From: Shewanella fodinae
Lineage (GTDB): Bacteria; Pseudomonadota; Gammaproteobacteria; Enterobacterales; Shewanellaceae
Direction of reading: 5' to 3'
Length of the DNA: 64,000 nucleotides
Assembly (NCBI RefSeq): GCF_014651955.1
Contig: NZ_BMXW01000004.1
Coordinates: 1 to 64,000 of the forward strand
Shown: in pieces, positions 1-8,543 of the stretch
Layout of the letters: each line of letters starts with the position of its first letter
How positions within the stretch are numbered: position 1 is the first letter of the stretch
The notes under the pieces: model-generated
Seen by the model: the letters and a program-made list of their open reading frames with translations, nothing else
Database searches by the model: none
What the model was told of the DNA's origin: nothing
Translations under genes and position numbers: made by a program

Positions 1-2
1 TA

Positions 3-98
3 CTGCGGCAGTGTGATTGCGGCTCACCGAGCCAGCGGAACAAACTAAAACAAGCTAGCTGGAGCGATGACTACCGTGAAAAAGTGTTCTTTGGTTAG
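3..98 (+). CDS. C-terminal tail of an unrecognised reading frame (partial)
   Basis: An open frame enters from the left edge and stops at a TAG at 96-98, giving 31 codons that include RQCDCGSPSQ and end in YREKVFFG. I do not recognise it. It overlaps the stop of the opposite-strand ISAs1 remnant, so it may be the end of whatever gene or element truncated that transposase. The charged, cysteine-containing composition does not look random, but the stretch is too short to assign. Confidence 0.2.
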   Translation: MRQCDCGSPSQRNKLKQASWSDDYREKVFFG

Positions 99-523
99 AA
101 ATTGCTCAAAGTGTGCTCCGACCCTAGCTCGGTATCAAATGCTGAGACGAGGTGTAACGCTTGTTCCGTACCGTTTCGATTAACTGCGCCACGAAGGGTT
201 TTTCCGTCAATGGCGATTAACGGTTTACCGGCAGAGGCTCTCAAACTATTGGTCCAGCGAAACAATGCCAGTACCATCATCTCAACATCGATTGCTTTAA
301 TGATCCGCGCAATAGAGTGCCGAGTGGGTATTCCTTTTGCGAAAGGCCGATGTTTCTGGAGCCATGACAAGTGCTCATGACCAAACTCCTCAATCTCAAG
401 CCATCCGTGACAACCGGAAGCGGTTGCGGCTAAAACGAGGAAAATGATATCAACCAAATTATGTTCCAAGTTGATATATGAACGTGGGTCTTCAATGAGT
501 TTCAAATGGTCAAACAAGGACAT
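95..523 (-). pseudogene. ISAs1-family transposase, C-terminally truncated
   Basis: The 142-residue product has the N-terminal DDE-associated domain of ISAs1-family transposases (FDHLKLIEDPR near the start) followed by the start of the catalytic domain with the first Asp in IAIDGKTLRG. Family members are about 370 residues, so roughly 60 percent is missing. The ISAs1-like sequence ends around HLVSAFDTELGS; the last few residues before the stop are unrelated and mark the break, about position 118. The 5' end appears intact. It cannot encode an active transposase because the remaining catalytic acidic residues are absent. Confidence 0.8.
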
Positions 524-626
524 GGATTAGGCTGAGTAGAATAACATGCCTGATCAGATCATGCTGATACTGATAAGTTCCATGCTGTTAACAAAGTATG
601 ATCCCACCCTGCTTATTTTAGTGATA

Positions 627-1778
627 CTAAATAACTGTTCTGAAGTGTAGATCACCCGAAAAGGAAACTCAGTGTGAAATGAGCGATCAGATCAGTCGCC
701 GAACGGCCACTAATACACATCCACACTGAGTATGAACAGAATAACATTGATCGTGCCGAGCGACGCCGATTAGAGAAAATCGTCCAGCGAAGCAAAGATA
801 AACGTTTCAGCCGTCGAGCAAATGCTACGTTACTTGTACATTAAGGACTATCCCGACAGAAAGTCGCGAGCTTGCTTAGCGCTGCTCGTTCTTCCGTAAA
901 TCGCTGGTGTCGCAAGTATAACGAACAGGGGATAAACGGATTGAAAGATGCCGAGCTTGGTAAACCTCCATACTTACCCGGCGATGCCATAGTGAAGATG
1001 CTGCATTTTTTAATCCCTTGCTCACTACAAGATTTAGGCTATCAGCGTAGTCGTTGGAGTACCGAATTGCTCGCCAAAGTATTACAAAAACATGCAGGAA
1101 TTCATATTCATAGTTCGACGTTACATCGATGGATGCCCGAACTCGGGATAGTATGTCGTCGGGCAGCTCCGATACTCGGAATTTGTGACCCACATAAGGG
1201 CGAAAAGTTAGCGGCGATTAAAGCCGCGTTGGATAACTGTAATGCCGATAATCCCGTCTTCTATGAAGACGGTGGATATCCATTTAAATCCGAAGATAGG
1301 TGCAGACTGGGGCTTTCGAGGGAAACAACGGTTAGTGGCAACTCCTGAGTGTAACGGAACATATTATCTTGTGGGCGCCTTACATACCAGCACTGGCACA
1401 GTGAAATATGTCGGCAGTGACTCAAAATCTTCGGCGTTGTTTATCAAGCTGATGGAATTGCTTCGGCAGCGCTATCGCAAAGCGAAAACCATCACGTTAA
1501 TCGTGGATAATTACATCATTCACAAGAGTAAAAAAGTGCAGGCTTGGCTAAGTAAAAATCGCAAGTTCACGCTATTGTTTCAGCCTGTTTATAGTCCTTG
1601 GGTGAATAAGATTGAGAAGCTGGGCATGCACTTCATGAAACGGTGACACGTAATCATAAATGTTCGCAGATGTGGCAGTTACTACAAAGGGTGAAGCGAT
1701 TTATGGAAACCGCTTCACCCTATCCCGGGAACAACATGGACTGGCAGAGCTGTAGCAGAATTAGGGTCAGTTATTTAG
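627..1778 (+). mobile_element. Decayed IS630-family insertion sequence
   Basis: An 11-bp inverted repeat, CTAAATAACTG at 627-637 and CAGTTATTTAG at 1768-1778, brackets a broken IS630-type transposase. The 1152-bp span suits this family. The outermost bases and the TA target duplication expected for IS630 are not clean (TA is visible at 625-626 on the left only), so the exact termini could be a few bases off. The right repeat lies inside the end of the transposase frame. Confidence 0.65.
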
Positions 1779-1810
1779 CTGTGCTGAAATTTTATGAATA
1801 CTTACTCTAA
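725..1810 (+). pseudogene. IS630-family transposase with one stop and two frameshifts
   Basis: Read with corrections this is a full-length IS630-type DDE transposase: an N-terminal helix-turn-helix (SVNRWCRKYNEQGINGL), then NPVFYED, a VDNYIIHKSK block and YSPWVNKIEKL. Three lesions are visible. A TAA at 842-844 replaces a sense codon after the first 39 codons. About two bases are missing near 1272, exactly at the first catalytic acidic region (FYED/VDIH). One base is missing near 1622, after which the true frame resumes with ETVTRNHKCSQMWQLL. No ATG is obvious at the 5' end. The gene is dead. Confidence 0.8.
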
Positions 1811-1991
1811 GCAGGGCTCCCCGAATCTACTAAATTCGCAACTGTTTACATGACAGTGATGAACACAGATTGTCACTGATAGAGTAGGCGATTGTTGCAG
1901 TCATTATATTAGTTAGCTTGACAGATAATAAGTATTGCTTATTATTCACGCCTTTCTTCTCTTCGTTGTGATAATCGTCGGAGTCACATCT

Positions 1992-2414
1992 ATGCCTCAA
2001 CAAAGTATTGGCTATCTGATGGCCGATGTTATGCGTCTGCTTCGCAGAACGTTTCAAAAACGTTCAGAACTAAGTGGCCTTACGCTGGCGCAAACTCGAG
2101 CGTTGAAGTGTGTCTCCGTAAATGAAGGAATTCGTCAGGTTGAATTGGCTGAGCGCTTGGAAATCAAGCCGATGACGCTGGTTAGAGTCATTGATCAATT
2201 AGTGGCAGCAGGCTTTTTGGTTAGAAAACGGGATCCCATTGATCGCAGGGCTCACTTAATTCATACCACGGCTAATGCCAAACCGATACAGGATAAGGTT
2301 CTGCAAGCGTCCCAGGAGGTCTGGGGGCATGCTCTTGCCGGTTTATCTGAAGAGCAGATAGATAATTTCATGCTGGTTTTGCAATCCATCCACAATAACT
2401 TATCAAAAGAATAA
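1992..2414 (+). CDS. MarR-family transcriptional regulator (EmrR-like)
   Basis: A 140-residue winged-helix regulator. The MarR core is visible: LTLAQTRALKCVSVNEGIR, the recognition segment ERLEIKPMTLVRVIDQL and the wing with the conserved RDPIDRRAH. I start at ATG 1992 because GGAG lies 8 bases upstream; an ATG 57 bases earlier would add a hydrophobic stretch that MarR proteins lack. It sits 13 bases upstream of HlyD and MFS genes in the same direction, the emrRAB arrangement. By analogy it represses the efflux genes and is released by aromatic ligands; the ligand cannot be read from sequence. Confidence 0.88.
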   Translation: MPQQSIGYLMADVMRLLRRTFQKRSELSGLTLAQTRALKCVSVNEGIRQVELAERLEIKPMTLVRVIDQLVAAGFLVRKRDPIDRRAHLIHTTANAKPIQDKVLQASQEVWGHALAGLSEEQIDNFMLVLQSIHNNLSKE

Positions 2415-2427
2415 TCAGGGTATATTT

Positions 2428-3492
2428 ATGTCTGCGGCAGACACTCATCTCCAGGAAAATTCTCATGTTCACCGTGCTGGTCGTCAGCGCAAACGCATCG
2501 TAATGCTGTTTGTGATGCCAGTATTGTTGGTCGGTGCCGCATTGGCTATGTATCTCCATGGCGGACGTTATGTCGAAACTGATAACGCCTATGTGAAAGC
2601 TGATAAGACACTGATCAGCAGCGAAATTTCTGGCAAAGTTATTAACGTTCTAGTGAGAGATAACCAACAGGTGAAAACCGGTCAGTTGCTATTTCAGCTT
2701 GATCCAAAGCCTTATCAGATAGCGCTGGCGGAAGCGGAAGCGAATCTTAGCGACACTGTTAACTTGCTAAAGGTGCTGAAGGCCAATGTGCAAACCAAGT
2801 TGGCAAGTATTGCCGCCGCTAAGAATCAATATCAGTACCTGTTGCGGGAACAACAGCGCAAACAGAATTTGCTGAAGCAGCACTATATCTCCGACTCTGA
2901 TTACGATGCGGCCAGGCAAGATACTGAACAGCAACAGTTGCAGATTGAATCTTTGTATACCGAACTGAAACTGGCGGCCGAAGGGCTGGGAGGCGATGTC
3001 AACGCTCCGATAGCGCAGAATGCTAAGTATAAAAAAGCACAAGCGTCTTTAGAAAAAGCGCGTAATGATCTTCAACATGTTGATATCTATGCGCCATCGA
3101 GTGGCATTGTGACGAACGTGCTGGAAAAGGGGGAGTATGTGAACCCCGGCAGCAGCGCGATGATGCTAGTTGCTGACGATAATTTGTGGGTGGAAGCTAA
3201 CTACACTGAAAAGGATCTCACCTATGTTCGCGTCGGCCAGAATGTTGCAATCAATGTGGATTATCAACCAGATTACACTTGGCATGGCACCGTAAGCAGC
3301 CTTAGTCCTGCCACTGGCTCGGAGTTTTCGGTCATCCCCGCCCAAAATGCCACCGGCAACTGGGTGAAAATCAGTCAGCGACTACCCATCCGTATCCATA
3401 TTGACCCTTTGCCCGGAGCCCCTAAATTACGCGCAGGCCTCAGCGCCGTTGTTACCATAGATACTCACCACCAGCGCCACTTGGCATTCTGA
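2428..3492 (+). CDS. HlyD/EmrA-family membrane fusion protein
   Basis: A 354-residue periplasmic adaptor. There is one N-terminal membrane segment (about residues 24-42, IVMLFVMPVLLVGAAL), then the first half of a lipoyl domain (YVETDNAYVKADKTLIS), a long Gln-rich coiled-coil hairpin (about 95-205), the second lipoyl half (DIYAPSSGIVTNVLEKGE) and a beta-barrel domain. Length and order match EmrA. It should link the MFS pump encoded 14 bases downstream to an outer-membrane TolC-type channel, which is not encoded here. Operon with the MarR gene upstream. Confidence 0.9.
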   Translation: MSAADTHLQENSHVHRAGRQRKRIVMLFVMPVLLVGAALAMYLHGGRYVETDNAYVKADKTLISSEISGKVINVLVRDNQQVKTGQLLFQLDPKPYQIALAEAEANLSDTVNLLKVLKANVQTKLASIAAAKNQYQYLLREQQRKQNLLKQHYISDSDYDAARQDTEQQQLQIESLYTELKLAAEGLGGDVNAPIAQNAKYKKAQASLEKARNDLQHVDIYAPSSGIVTNVLEKGEYVNPGSSAMMLVADDNLWVEANYTEKDLTYVRVGQNVAINVDYQPDYTWHGTVSSLSPATGSEFSVIPAQNATGNWVKISQRLPIRIHIDPLPGAPKLRAGLSAVVTIDTHHQRHLAF

Positions 3493-3506
3493 CTTGAGGA
3501 TTGCGT

Positions 3507-5036
3507 GTGACTCAGAGAGAAAACCAAGGGGTAAGCCGTGGCTTGGTGACCTTATCGGTGATGCTGGCCACTATCATGCAGGCCCTTGATACCACAATCG
3601 CGAATGTGGCATTGCCCCATATGCAGGGAGCAATGGGCGCGACTCAGGATCAAGTTTCTTGGGTGCTGACTTCCTATATCGTGGCGGCTGCAATCGCTAT
3701 GCCTATGACCGGTTTTATTTCCGCTCGTATTGGACGAAAACAGCTGTTTTTGTGGTCAGTGGTTGGCTTTACCATCACATCCGCGTTATGTGGTGCGGCG
3801 CAAACACTGGATCAGATAGTGATCTTTCGCCTGCTACAAGGTATTTTCGGTGCCAGCCTAGTACCGTTGTCACAATCGGTTCTACTGGATACCTATCCTA
3901 CGGAGCAGCATGGTTCAGCCATGGCAATGTGGGGGGTAGGAGTAATGGTCGGGCCGATTCTTGGACCGTCCTTAGGTGGCTGGCTAACGGAGTACTATAA
4001 CTGGCGTTGGGTGTTTTATATTAATATTCCGTTTGGGGTGCTGGCTTGGTTGGGCATCGCTACTTTTGTTAAGGAAACACCATTAGATCCCAAGCGTAAG
4101 TTTGACCTGTTTGGCTTTATGTTGTTGGCAATCGCTATTGGTAGCCTGCAACTGTTTTTGGACCGTGGCGAGTCACAAAACTGGTTTGCTAGCATGGAGA
4201 TTATGGTGGAAGCCATTTTGGCTGCGCTGACCATGTATATGTTCATCGTGCACATGTTTACCGCTAATCAACCGTTTCTTGAGCCGCAGATGTTCCGCGA
4301 TCGCAACTTTGTTATCGGGTTACTCTTTATATTTATTATCGGAATTGTGTTGCTAGCGACGATGGCGCTGCTACCTCCTTATCTGCAAAACCTGATGGGG
4401 TACCCGGTGATTGATGTGGGATTGCTGTTGACGCCGCGCGGTTTTGGCACCATGGCTGGAATGATGCTGGTGGGCAAGCTGGCAAATAAAGTGGATTTAC
4501 GTTATCTGATAGTCATCGGGTTGCTGTTGATGATCCTATCGTTGTGGCAAATGACGGGCTTCTCAATTGATGTCAGTCGTTGGGAGGTTATATACACCGG
4601 CGTTATCCAAGGTCTGGGGATGGGACTGGTATTTGTTCCGTTATCAACCATCAGCTTTTCAACGCTGGCACCGCAGTTCCGTAATGAGGGAACGGCGCTT
4701 TATAGCCTGATACGAAATATTGGCAGTAGCATCGGCATTTCCGCCGTCACGACTTATCTGTCTCAGCGGGTCCAGATTAATCATGCCGCGTTTGCTGATT
4801 ACATTACTCCTTTTAATAAGGCGCTCCAGGCTGCTGCGCATGTGGGTGCAGCAGATCTCTCTACGACCATAGGTTTGGTCAAACTCAACAATGAAGTGAC
4901 GTATCAGGCATCGCTACTGGGATACCTGCAGGACTTTCGAATAATGATGTTCCTATGTGTACTGATGTTACTCATGATGGTATTGCTGAGAAAGCCTCAG
5001 AAGCGGGCACCTACGGTGATTAAGCGTAAGCCATGA
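3507..5036 (+). CDS. MFS multidrug transporter, DHA2 (EmrB) family
   Basis: About 509 residues with the 14 membrane segments of the DHA2 drug:H+ antiporters. The family signature LDTTIANVALP is in the first helix, GRKQLFLWSV matches the loop 2-3 motif, and GWRW-like YNWRWVFYINIPFG is typical of EmrB. GTG at 3507 is the likely start, six bases after GAGGA; a TTG at 3501 is the alternative. It forms a tripartite pump with the adjacent HlyD protein and exports hydrophobic compounds across both membranes. Confidence 0.9.
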   Translation: MTQRENQGVSRGLVTLSVMLATIMQALDTTIANVALPHMQGAMGATQDQVSWVLTSYIVAAAIAMPMTGFISARIGRKQLFLWSVVGFTITSALCGAAQTLDQIVIFRLLQGIFGASLVPLSQSVLLDTYPTEQHGSAMAMWGVGVMVGPILGPSLGGWLTEYYNWRWVFYINIPFGVLAWLGIATFVKETPLDPKRKFDLFGFMLLAIAIGSLQLFLDRGESQNWFASMEIMVEAILAALTMYMFIVHMFTANQPFLEPQMFRDRNFVIGLLFIFIIGIVLLATMALLPPYLQNLMGYPVIDVGLLLTPRGFGTMAGMMLVGKLANKVDLRYLIVIGLLLMILSLWQMTGFSIDVSRWEVIYTGVIQGLGMGLVFVPLSTISFSTLAPQFRNEGTALYSLIRNIGSSIGISAVTTYLSQRVQINHAAFADYITPFNKALQAAAHVGAADLSTTIGLVKLNNEVTYQASLLGYLQDFRIMMFLCVLMLLMMVLLRKPQKRAPTVIKRKP

Positions 5037-5058
5037 ACGTGGACGGGAGGTGATTGGG

Positions 5059-7113
5059 TTATGGTTGCTTGTTATTATCTTCCTGATGTATGTTGATATA
5101 GCCAGATTGTTGCATCTGTTTTAGCACTATTGCCTGTGACTGCTGTAACGCTGCATCAACACTCAGTTTCCCGTCAATGATTTCGGCCACTCGATTGGCA
5201 ACGCTGGTGCCAAAAGCCGCATACTCGGGGATCCCAACAAAAATGGTGCCAGCGTATGGCACTGGTTGCAGGGTTCTTTTTTCTTCTCCATTCTGTTGTA
5301 ACGCTTGCAGTACCGTTAAGGCAAAAGGCGCTTGTTGTTGATATTCGGTATGTTGGTAGGTTGAGAGGCGGGTCCCGGGTGGTACTGCGACCCAACCTTC
5401 ATGGTCCGCAACCAACTTCACATAAGATTTGGAGGTCGCCCATTCGATAAAACGTTGTGCAGCTTGTTGCTGTTTTGAGGAGTTAGGTATTGCCAACGCC
5501 CAGATCCAAAGCCATTGTGAGGGTAATTCCCCTTGCGGCTGAGAAGCAAATCCGGTTGTTTCTGCTACGTTAGAAACCTGCTTATCAAATAGATAACCTG
5601 CGGCAACGGTTGCGTCCACCCAGATAGCGCAATGCCCTTCGGCAAACAGTTGTAGTGTTTCGATGAAACCACTTTGGGTCGCATGAGGTTGACCATATTG
5701 TCTTAGTAAGCGCTGATAGAGTTCCAATGTCTGCTGCCATGGACGAGATAACAACTGTGGCTGCCATTGCTCGTCAAACCAGCGTCCACCCATAGCATGT
5801 ACCCATGAGGTGATCAGTCCCATATTCCCACCCCAACCGGGTTCACCACGTAAACAGATGCCGTATAGTTGGTTGGTCGGGTCATGAAGTTTTGCCGCTA
5901 AGGTCTCGATGTCGGCGAATGTAGGCTGTGTCGGCATCGTTAGCCCAGCTTTGGCAAACAGGTCTTTGCGATAAAAGGTCATGGCACTTTCTGCGTAAAA
6001 CGGTAGGGCAAATAGCTGTCCCTGAAACGAGAGTGCTGCTCTGTTCATCGGTAAAATATCATTCAGATCATAGCTATGTGGCAGTTGCTTTAACGGTTTC
6101 AGCCAATGGCGACGAGCCCAGATTGGCGTCTCAAAGTTACCAATGGTCATCACATCAAACACGCCATCCGCAATTGCTAGGTCGCCAAGTAAACGTCGTC
6201 TGAGGATACTCTCTTCCAGAAATACCCAATTGAGCTCAATATCTGGGTGCTGTTGCTCAAATACGGTACCTAGACGCTGCATGATGCGCATATCCGGGTT
6301 ATCCACTGAGCCTATTGTCAACCTCACCTTGTGAGTTTGAGCGTCTGAACTCAGCAGTAATCCATGCTTCGCTCTTAACGCAAAAAGGGTACCGTCTTTG
6401 CGCATCTGTTGCAGCCCAAGATTAAAAGCTTTGAGCAGTTTTACGCTACGAGCTGACTGTAATGGGAAGGCAACGTGAAAACTCTTTTCCACTAGAGCCG
6501 GTTGCACAAACTCCAACTCACCGATGTACTGAGGTCGATGGCCAACCATCAGATCTACTGCCGTATATTTATCAATGAGAATATATGGCACTCGTCCGTG
6601 ATAAAGTTTATCCAGATTTTGCAGGTCTGATGTAGCAAACTCCGTCGCAACCAACTGATTGAAATGGGGGATCGTCAGTCCCCCTCTGACTACTCCCACC
6701 ACGCTGTGAGCCAACGGTGACAAAGCTTTTTCTAGCTGGTCGGTCGGTGAAGTGGGATAACGGAAAGGGTCATCACGATGCTTCAGTAATCCTAACGCAT
6801 CGCCAGGAAACGCATTTGAAAACAATAGGGTACCGGGTTCAGTATCTTGGTATACCGGCACTATGCCATCTACTCGTCCTTGTGTGGCGAGTGCGAGTGC
6901 TCTTGCCCAGGGGTAAAAGGTAATTTCTACCTGATATCCAGAAAGGGCAAATGCTTGGGTGACTACTTCACTGACATACCCCTGATTCTGCAATCGTTGA
7001 CCAATATACGGTTCTCTCTCTCCGGCGACTAACTGGATAGTGGTGCCAGCAGTTATACTCTGAGATAGGAGACAGCAGCACACTATCAACATCGATTGCC
7101 ATAGACATTTCAT
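5059..7113 (-). CDS. Periplasmic binding protein with two fused solute-binding domains (family 3 + family 1)
   Basis: A 684-residue secreted protein with a signal peptide (hydrophobic core to about residue 22, cleavage near ITAG). Residues about 25-255 resemble amino-acid-type SBP_bac_3 domains (GYVSEVVTQAFALSGYQVEI, FYPWARAL). Residues about 262-650 resemble sugar-type family 1 binding proteins (IELNWVFLEE, DVMTIGNFE, ALPFYAESAMTFYRKDLF, GWGGNMGL). Such proteins normally carry one domain and sit beside ABC permeases; none is adjacent here. It could be a sensory or scavenging receptor rather than a transporter component. The next gene downstream on this strand is not related. Confidence 0.75.
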   Translation of the reverse strand: MKCLWQSMLIVCCCLLSQSITAGTTIQLVAGEREPYIGQRLQNQGYVSEVVTQAFALSGYQVEITFYPWARALALATQGRVDGIVPVYQDTEPGTLLFSNAFPGDALGLLKHRDDPFRYPTSPTDQLEKALSPLAHSVVGVVRGGLTIPHFNQLVATEFATSDLQNLDKLYHGRVPYILIDKYTAVDLMVGHRPQYIGELEFVQPALVEKSFHVAFPLQSARSVKLLKAFNLGLQQMRKDGTLFALRAKHGLLLSSDAQTHKVRLTIGSVDNPDMRIMQRLGTVFEQQHPDIELNWVFLEESILRRRLLGDLAIADGVFDVMTIGNFETPIWARRHWLKPLKQLPHSYDLNDILPMNRAALSFQGQLFALPFYAESAMTFYRKDLFAKAGLTMPTQPTFADIETLAAKLHDPTNQLYGICLRGEPGWGGNMGLITSWVHAMGGRWFDEQWQPQLLSRPWQQTLELYQRLLRQYGQPHATQSGFIETLQLFAEGHCAIWVDATVAAGYLFDKQVSNVAETTGFASQPQGELPSQWLWIWALAIPNSSKQQQAAQRFIEWATSKSYVKLVADHEGWVAVPPGTRLSTYQHTEYQQQAPFALTVLQALQQNGEEKRTLQPVPYAGTIFVGIPEYAAFGTSVANRVAEIIDGKLSVDAALQQSQAIVLKQMQQSGYINIHQEDNNKQP

Positions 7114-7266
7114 ATGTAAATACAGTGCATTGGTTAACTTTGATTAAAGTGTAGTCAAAAGTGGCTTGTTCGATATGTGATTCTTGATTATCTAAGACAA
7201 TTCTTGCAGCACAGTGCTACCCAGCCGGATAATCTGAGCTATTAAAACGAAAACATTCTGGTAGTT

Positions 7267-7968
7267 ATGGAAAGGGTATCCTTGCAGGTGACCGATGACG
7301 GGTCCCATACATTATTTAATGCCGAGTTGAATGAGACTTACCACTCACACAAAGGTGCTATTGCCGAGTCTCGCTATGTTTATATAGCAGCAGGGTTTGA
7401 TGCTGTCATTGAGACATTTACCGAATTGTCTATTTTTGAAGTGGGCTTTGGCACCGGGTTAAACGCATTGTTGACGTTGGGACATTTTCAAGAAATTAAT
7501 CAACAGCGTCAGTCTGATAATAAACCGCCATTAACTGTGCGTTATGTCAGTATTGAACCCTATCCGTTGGCGCCGGACTTGATTCATCGCCTCAACTATC
7601 AGCAATTGCTTGCGCCATCTTACGCACCGTTGTTTGACATGCTGCATTCCACGCCTTGGGAACAAGCCTGTGAGTTGTTGCCCGGGTTCTGGTTGACAAA
7701 ATGTCACATGCGGTTGGAGCATGTCGTGTTATCTCCGCAACAATTCAATCTGATCTACTTTGATGCCTTTGCACCGAATAAACAGCCCGATGTTTGGTGT
7801 CAGGACAATCTGGCCAAATGCTATCAGCTGTTACAAGCTCAAGGAATGCTGGTGTCATATTGTGCCAGTGGTCAGTTTAAGCGTGACCTAAAAGCGGTTG
7901 GGTTTACGGTAAAAGCATATCCTGGCGCTTTGGGCAAACGCGAGATGACCCGGGCATGGCGTGAGTAA
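7267..7968 (+). CDS. mnmD: MnmD-type tRNA (5-aminomethyl-2-thiouridine) methyltransferase
   Basis: The 233-residue protein matches the DUF752/MnmC N-terminal methyltransferase domain: an SAM-binding loop FEVGFGTGLNAL, SIEPYPL at the second strand, and the conserved FDAFAPNKQPDVW. The domain adds the final methyl group to the wobble modification mnm5s2U34 of tRNAs. In most gammaproteobacteria it is fused to an FAD oxidoreductase domain in a protein of about 660 residues; here the frame stops cleanly after the methyltransferase, so this is the stand-alone form or a second copy. The ribosome binding site is weak. Confidence 0.82.
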   Translation: MERVSLQVTDDGSHTLFNAELNETYHSHKGAIAESRYVYIAAGFDAVIETFTELSIFEVGFGTGLNALLTLGHFQEINQQRQSDNKPPLTVRYVSIEPYPLAPDLIHRLNYQQLLAPSYAPLFDMLHSTPWEQACELLPGFWLTKCHMRLEHVVLSPQQFNLIYFDAFAPNKQPDVWCQDNLAKCYQLLQAQGMLVSYCASGQFKRDLKAVGFTVKAYPGALGKREMTRAWRE

Positions 7969-7980
7969 CTTTGATGAGGC

Positions 7981-8066
7981 GACAGGAGCGAACCTTCAGA
8001 ATGTGGTTGCATATTTTATTGTTTTTGGTGCGGTATATACGGATAAACTTCCGATCCGCTCCTGTC
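7981..8066. repeat. Repeat unit A (diverged)
   Basis: A perfect 10-bp inverted repeat, GACAGGAGCG at 7981-7990 and CGCTCCTGTC at 8057-8066, encloses the motif GAACCT shared with units C and D. It lacks the TATCG...CGATA inner hairpin; a different small hairpin (CGGA/TCCG) takes its place. It follows directly after the mnmD stop, so it could also end that transcript, though no T-run follows. Confidence 0.6.
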
Positions 8067-8102
8067 ATGTTGGTTACCACAATCTCGTCGTAGAGTTGGG
8101 TT

Positions 8103-8207
8103 GAATAAAAACGGCAGAGATAATAGGTAAAATCTATAATTTTATTTTTATTAATGAGTTAGTTATCGTTGGGGGCGATATTTTCACTCTCACCTATTAA
8201 CTCTGCC
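8103..8207. repeat. Repeat unit B
   Basis: GAATAAAAA at 8103-8111, outer arms at 8113-8128 and 8192-8207 that pair at 15 of 16 positions (GGCAGAGATAATAGGT with its partner), and the inner hairpin TATCG-TTGGGGG-CGATA at 8164-8180. A small imperfect hairpin (ACC/CAA/CTC pairing with GAGTTGGGT) ends just before GAATAAAAA. Confidence 0.65.
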
Positions 8208-8266
8208 CAAACTTTCTTATCGCGGCTAAAACTAGCCCAGATAAGCTACACAGGTTGAGCCTGCGT

Positions 8267-8375
8267 GAATAAAAACGACGTGAGTGAACCTAGAATTCGC
8301 GCGTTATTTTTATTATTTGCACATTTCTATCGTTGGGGGCGATAACAAATATTTTTGTTCAGCCCACTCAGGTCG
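8267..8375. repeat. Repeat unit C
   Basis: GAATAAAAA at 8267-8275, outer arms CGACGTGAGTG at 8276-8286 and CACTCAGGTCG at 8365-8375 (10 of 11 paired), a nested GAAC/GTTC pair, ATTTG/CAAAT around the inner hairpin, and the inner hairpin at 8328-8344. GAAACC follows the closing arm, as in unit D. Confidence 0.65.
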
Positions 8376-8406
8376 AAACCTTGGCAGACCGCTTCCTTGC
8401 GTTGCC

Positions 8407-8536
8407 ACCAGTTAGCTCCTGCAACTGGTATCGAATAAAAATGACAAGAATGAACCTAGAAAAGCGCAAAATTTGGGGAGCACACTTTTTCTATCGTTGG
8501 GGGCGATAACTGTTATTAGTTCAGTTCAAACTTGTC
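8407..8536. repeat. Repeat unit D
   Basis: The leading hairpin is perfect here (ACCAGTT 8407-8413, AACTGGT 8423-8429). GAATAAAAA is at 8433-8441. Outer arms GACAAGAATGAAC at 8443-8455 and GTTCAAACTTGTC at 8524-8536 pair at 11 of 13 positions. The inner hairpin is at 8492-8508. The unit ends only 7 bases before the stop of the small HTH gene on the other strand. Confidence 0.65.
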
Positions 8537-8543
8537 GAAACCG

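Larger units (their letters stand above)
7981..8536. repeat. Tandem array of four structured repeat units, probable noncoding RNA or structured DNA repeats
   Basis: No gene fits in 7969-8543. Instead there are repeated units. Three contain an identical TATCGTTGGGGGCGATA at 8164, 8328 and 8492 (exactly 164 bp apart). Each is preceded by GAATAAAAA at 8103, 8267 and 8433. After GAATAAAAA each unit opens with the left arm of a long inverted repeat that closes about 80-100 bases later. Arm sequences differ from unit to unit but pair within each unit, the pattern left by selection on structure. A short, also variable hairpin precedes GAATAAAAA in each case. A fourth, more diverged unit lies at the left end. 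Confidence 0.75.

Noticed and set aside
1935..1991. Upstream start for the MarR regulator
   Set aside because: It would add a hydrophobic N-terminal stretch atypical for MarR proteins, and the better ribosome binding site is in front of 1992.
7981..8536. Integron cassette array (attC sites) as explanation of the repeats
   Set aside because: The ends lack the conserved RYYYAAC/GTRRRRY boxes in the right positions, there are no cassette genes between units, and the constant part is in the middle rather than at the ends.
7981..8536. Hammerhead-type ribozymes, suggested by CGAAACC after the closing stems
   Set aside because: The CUGAUGA core is absent; GAATAAAAA stands in its place in units B-D.
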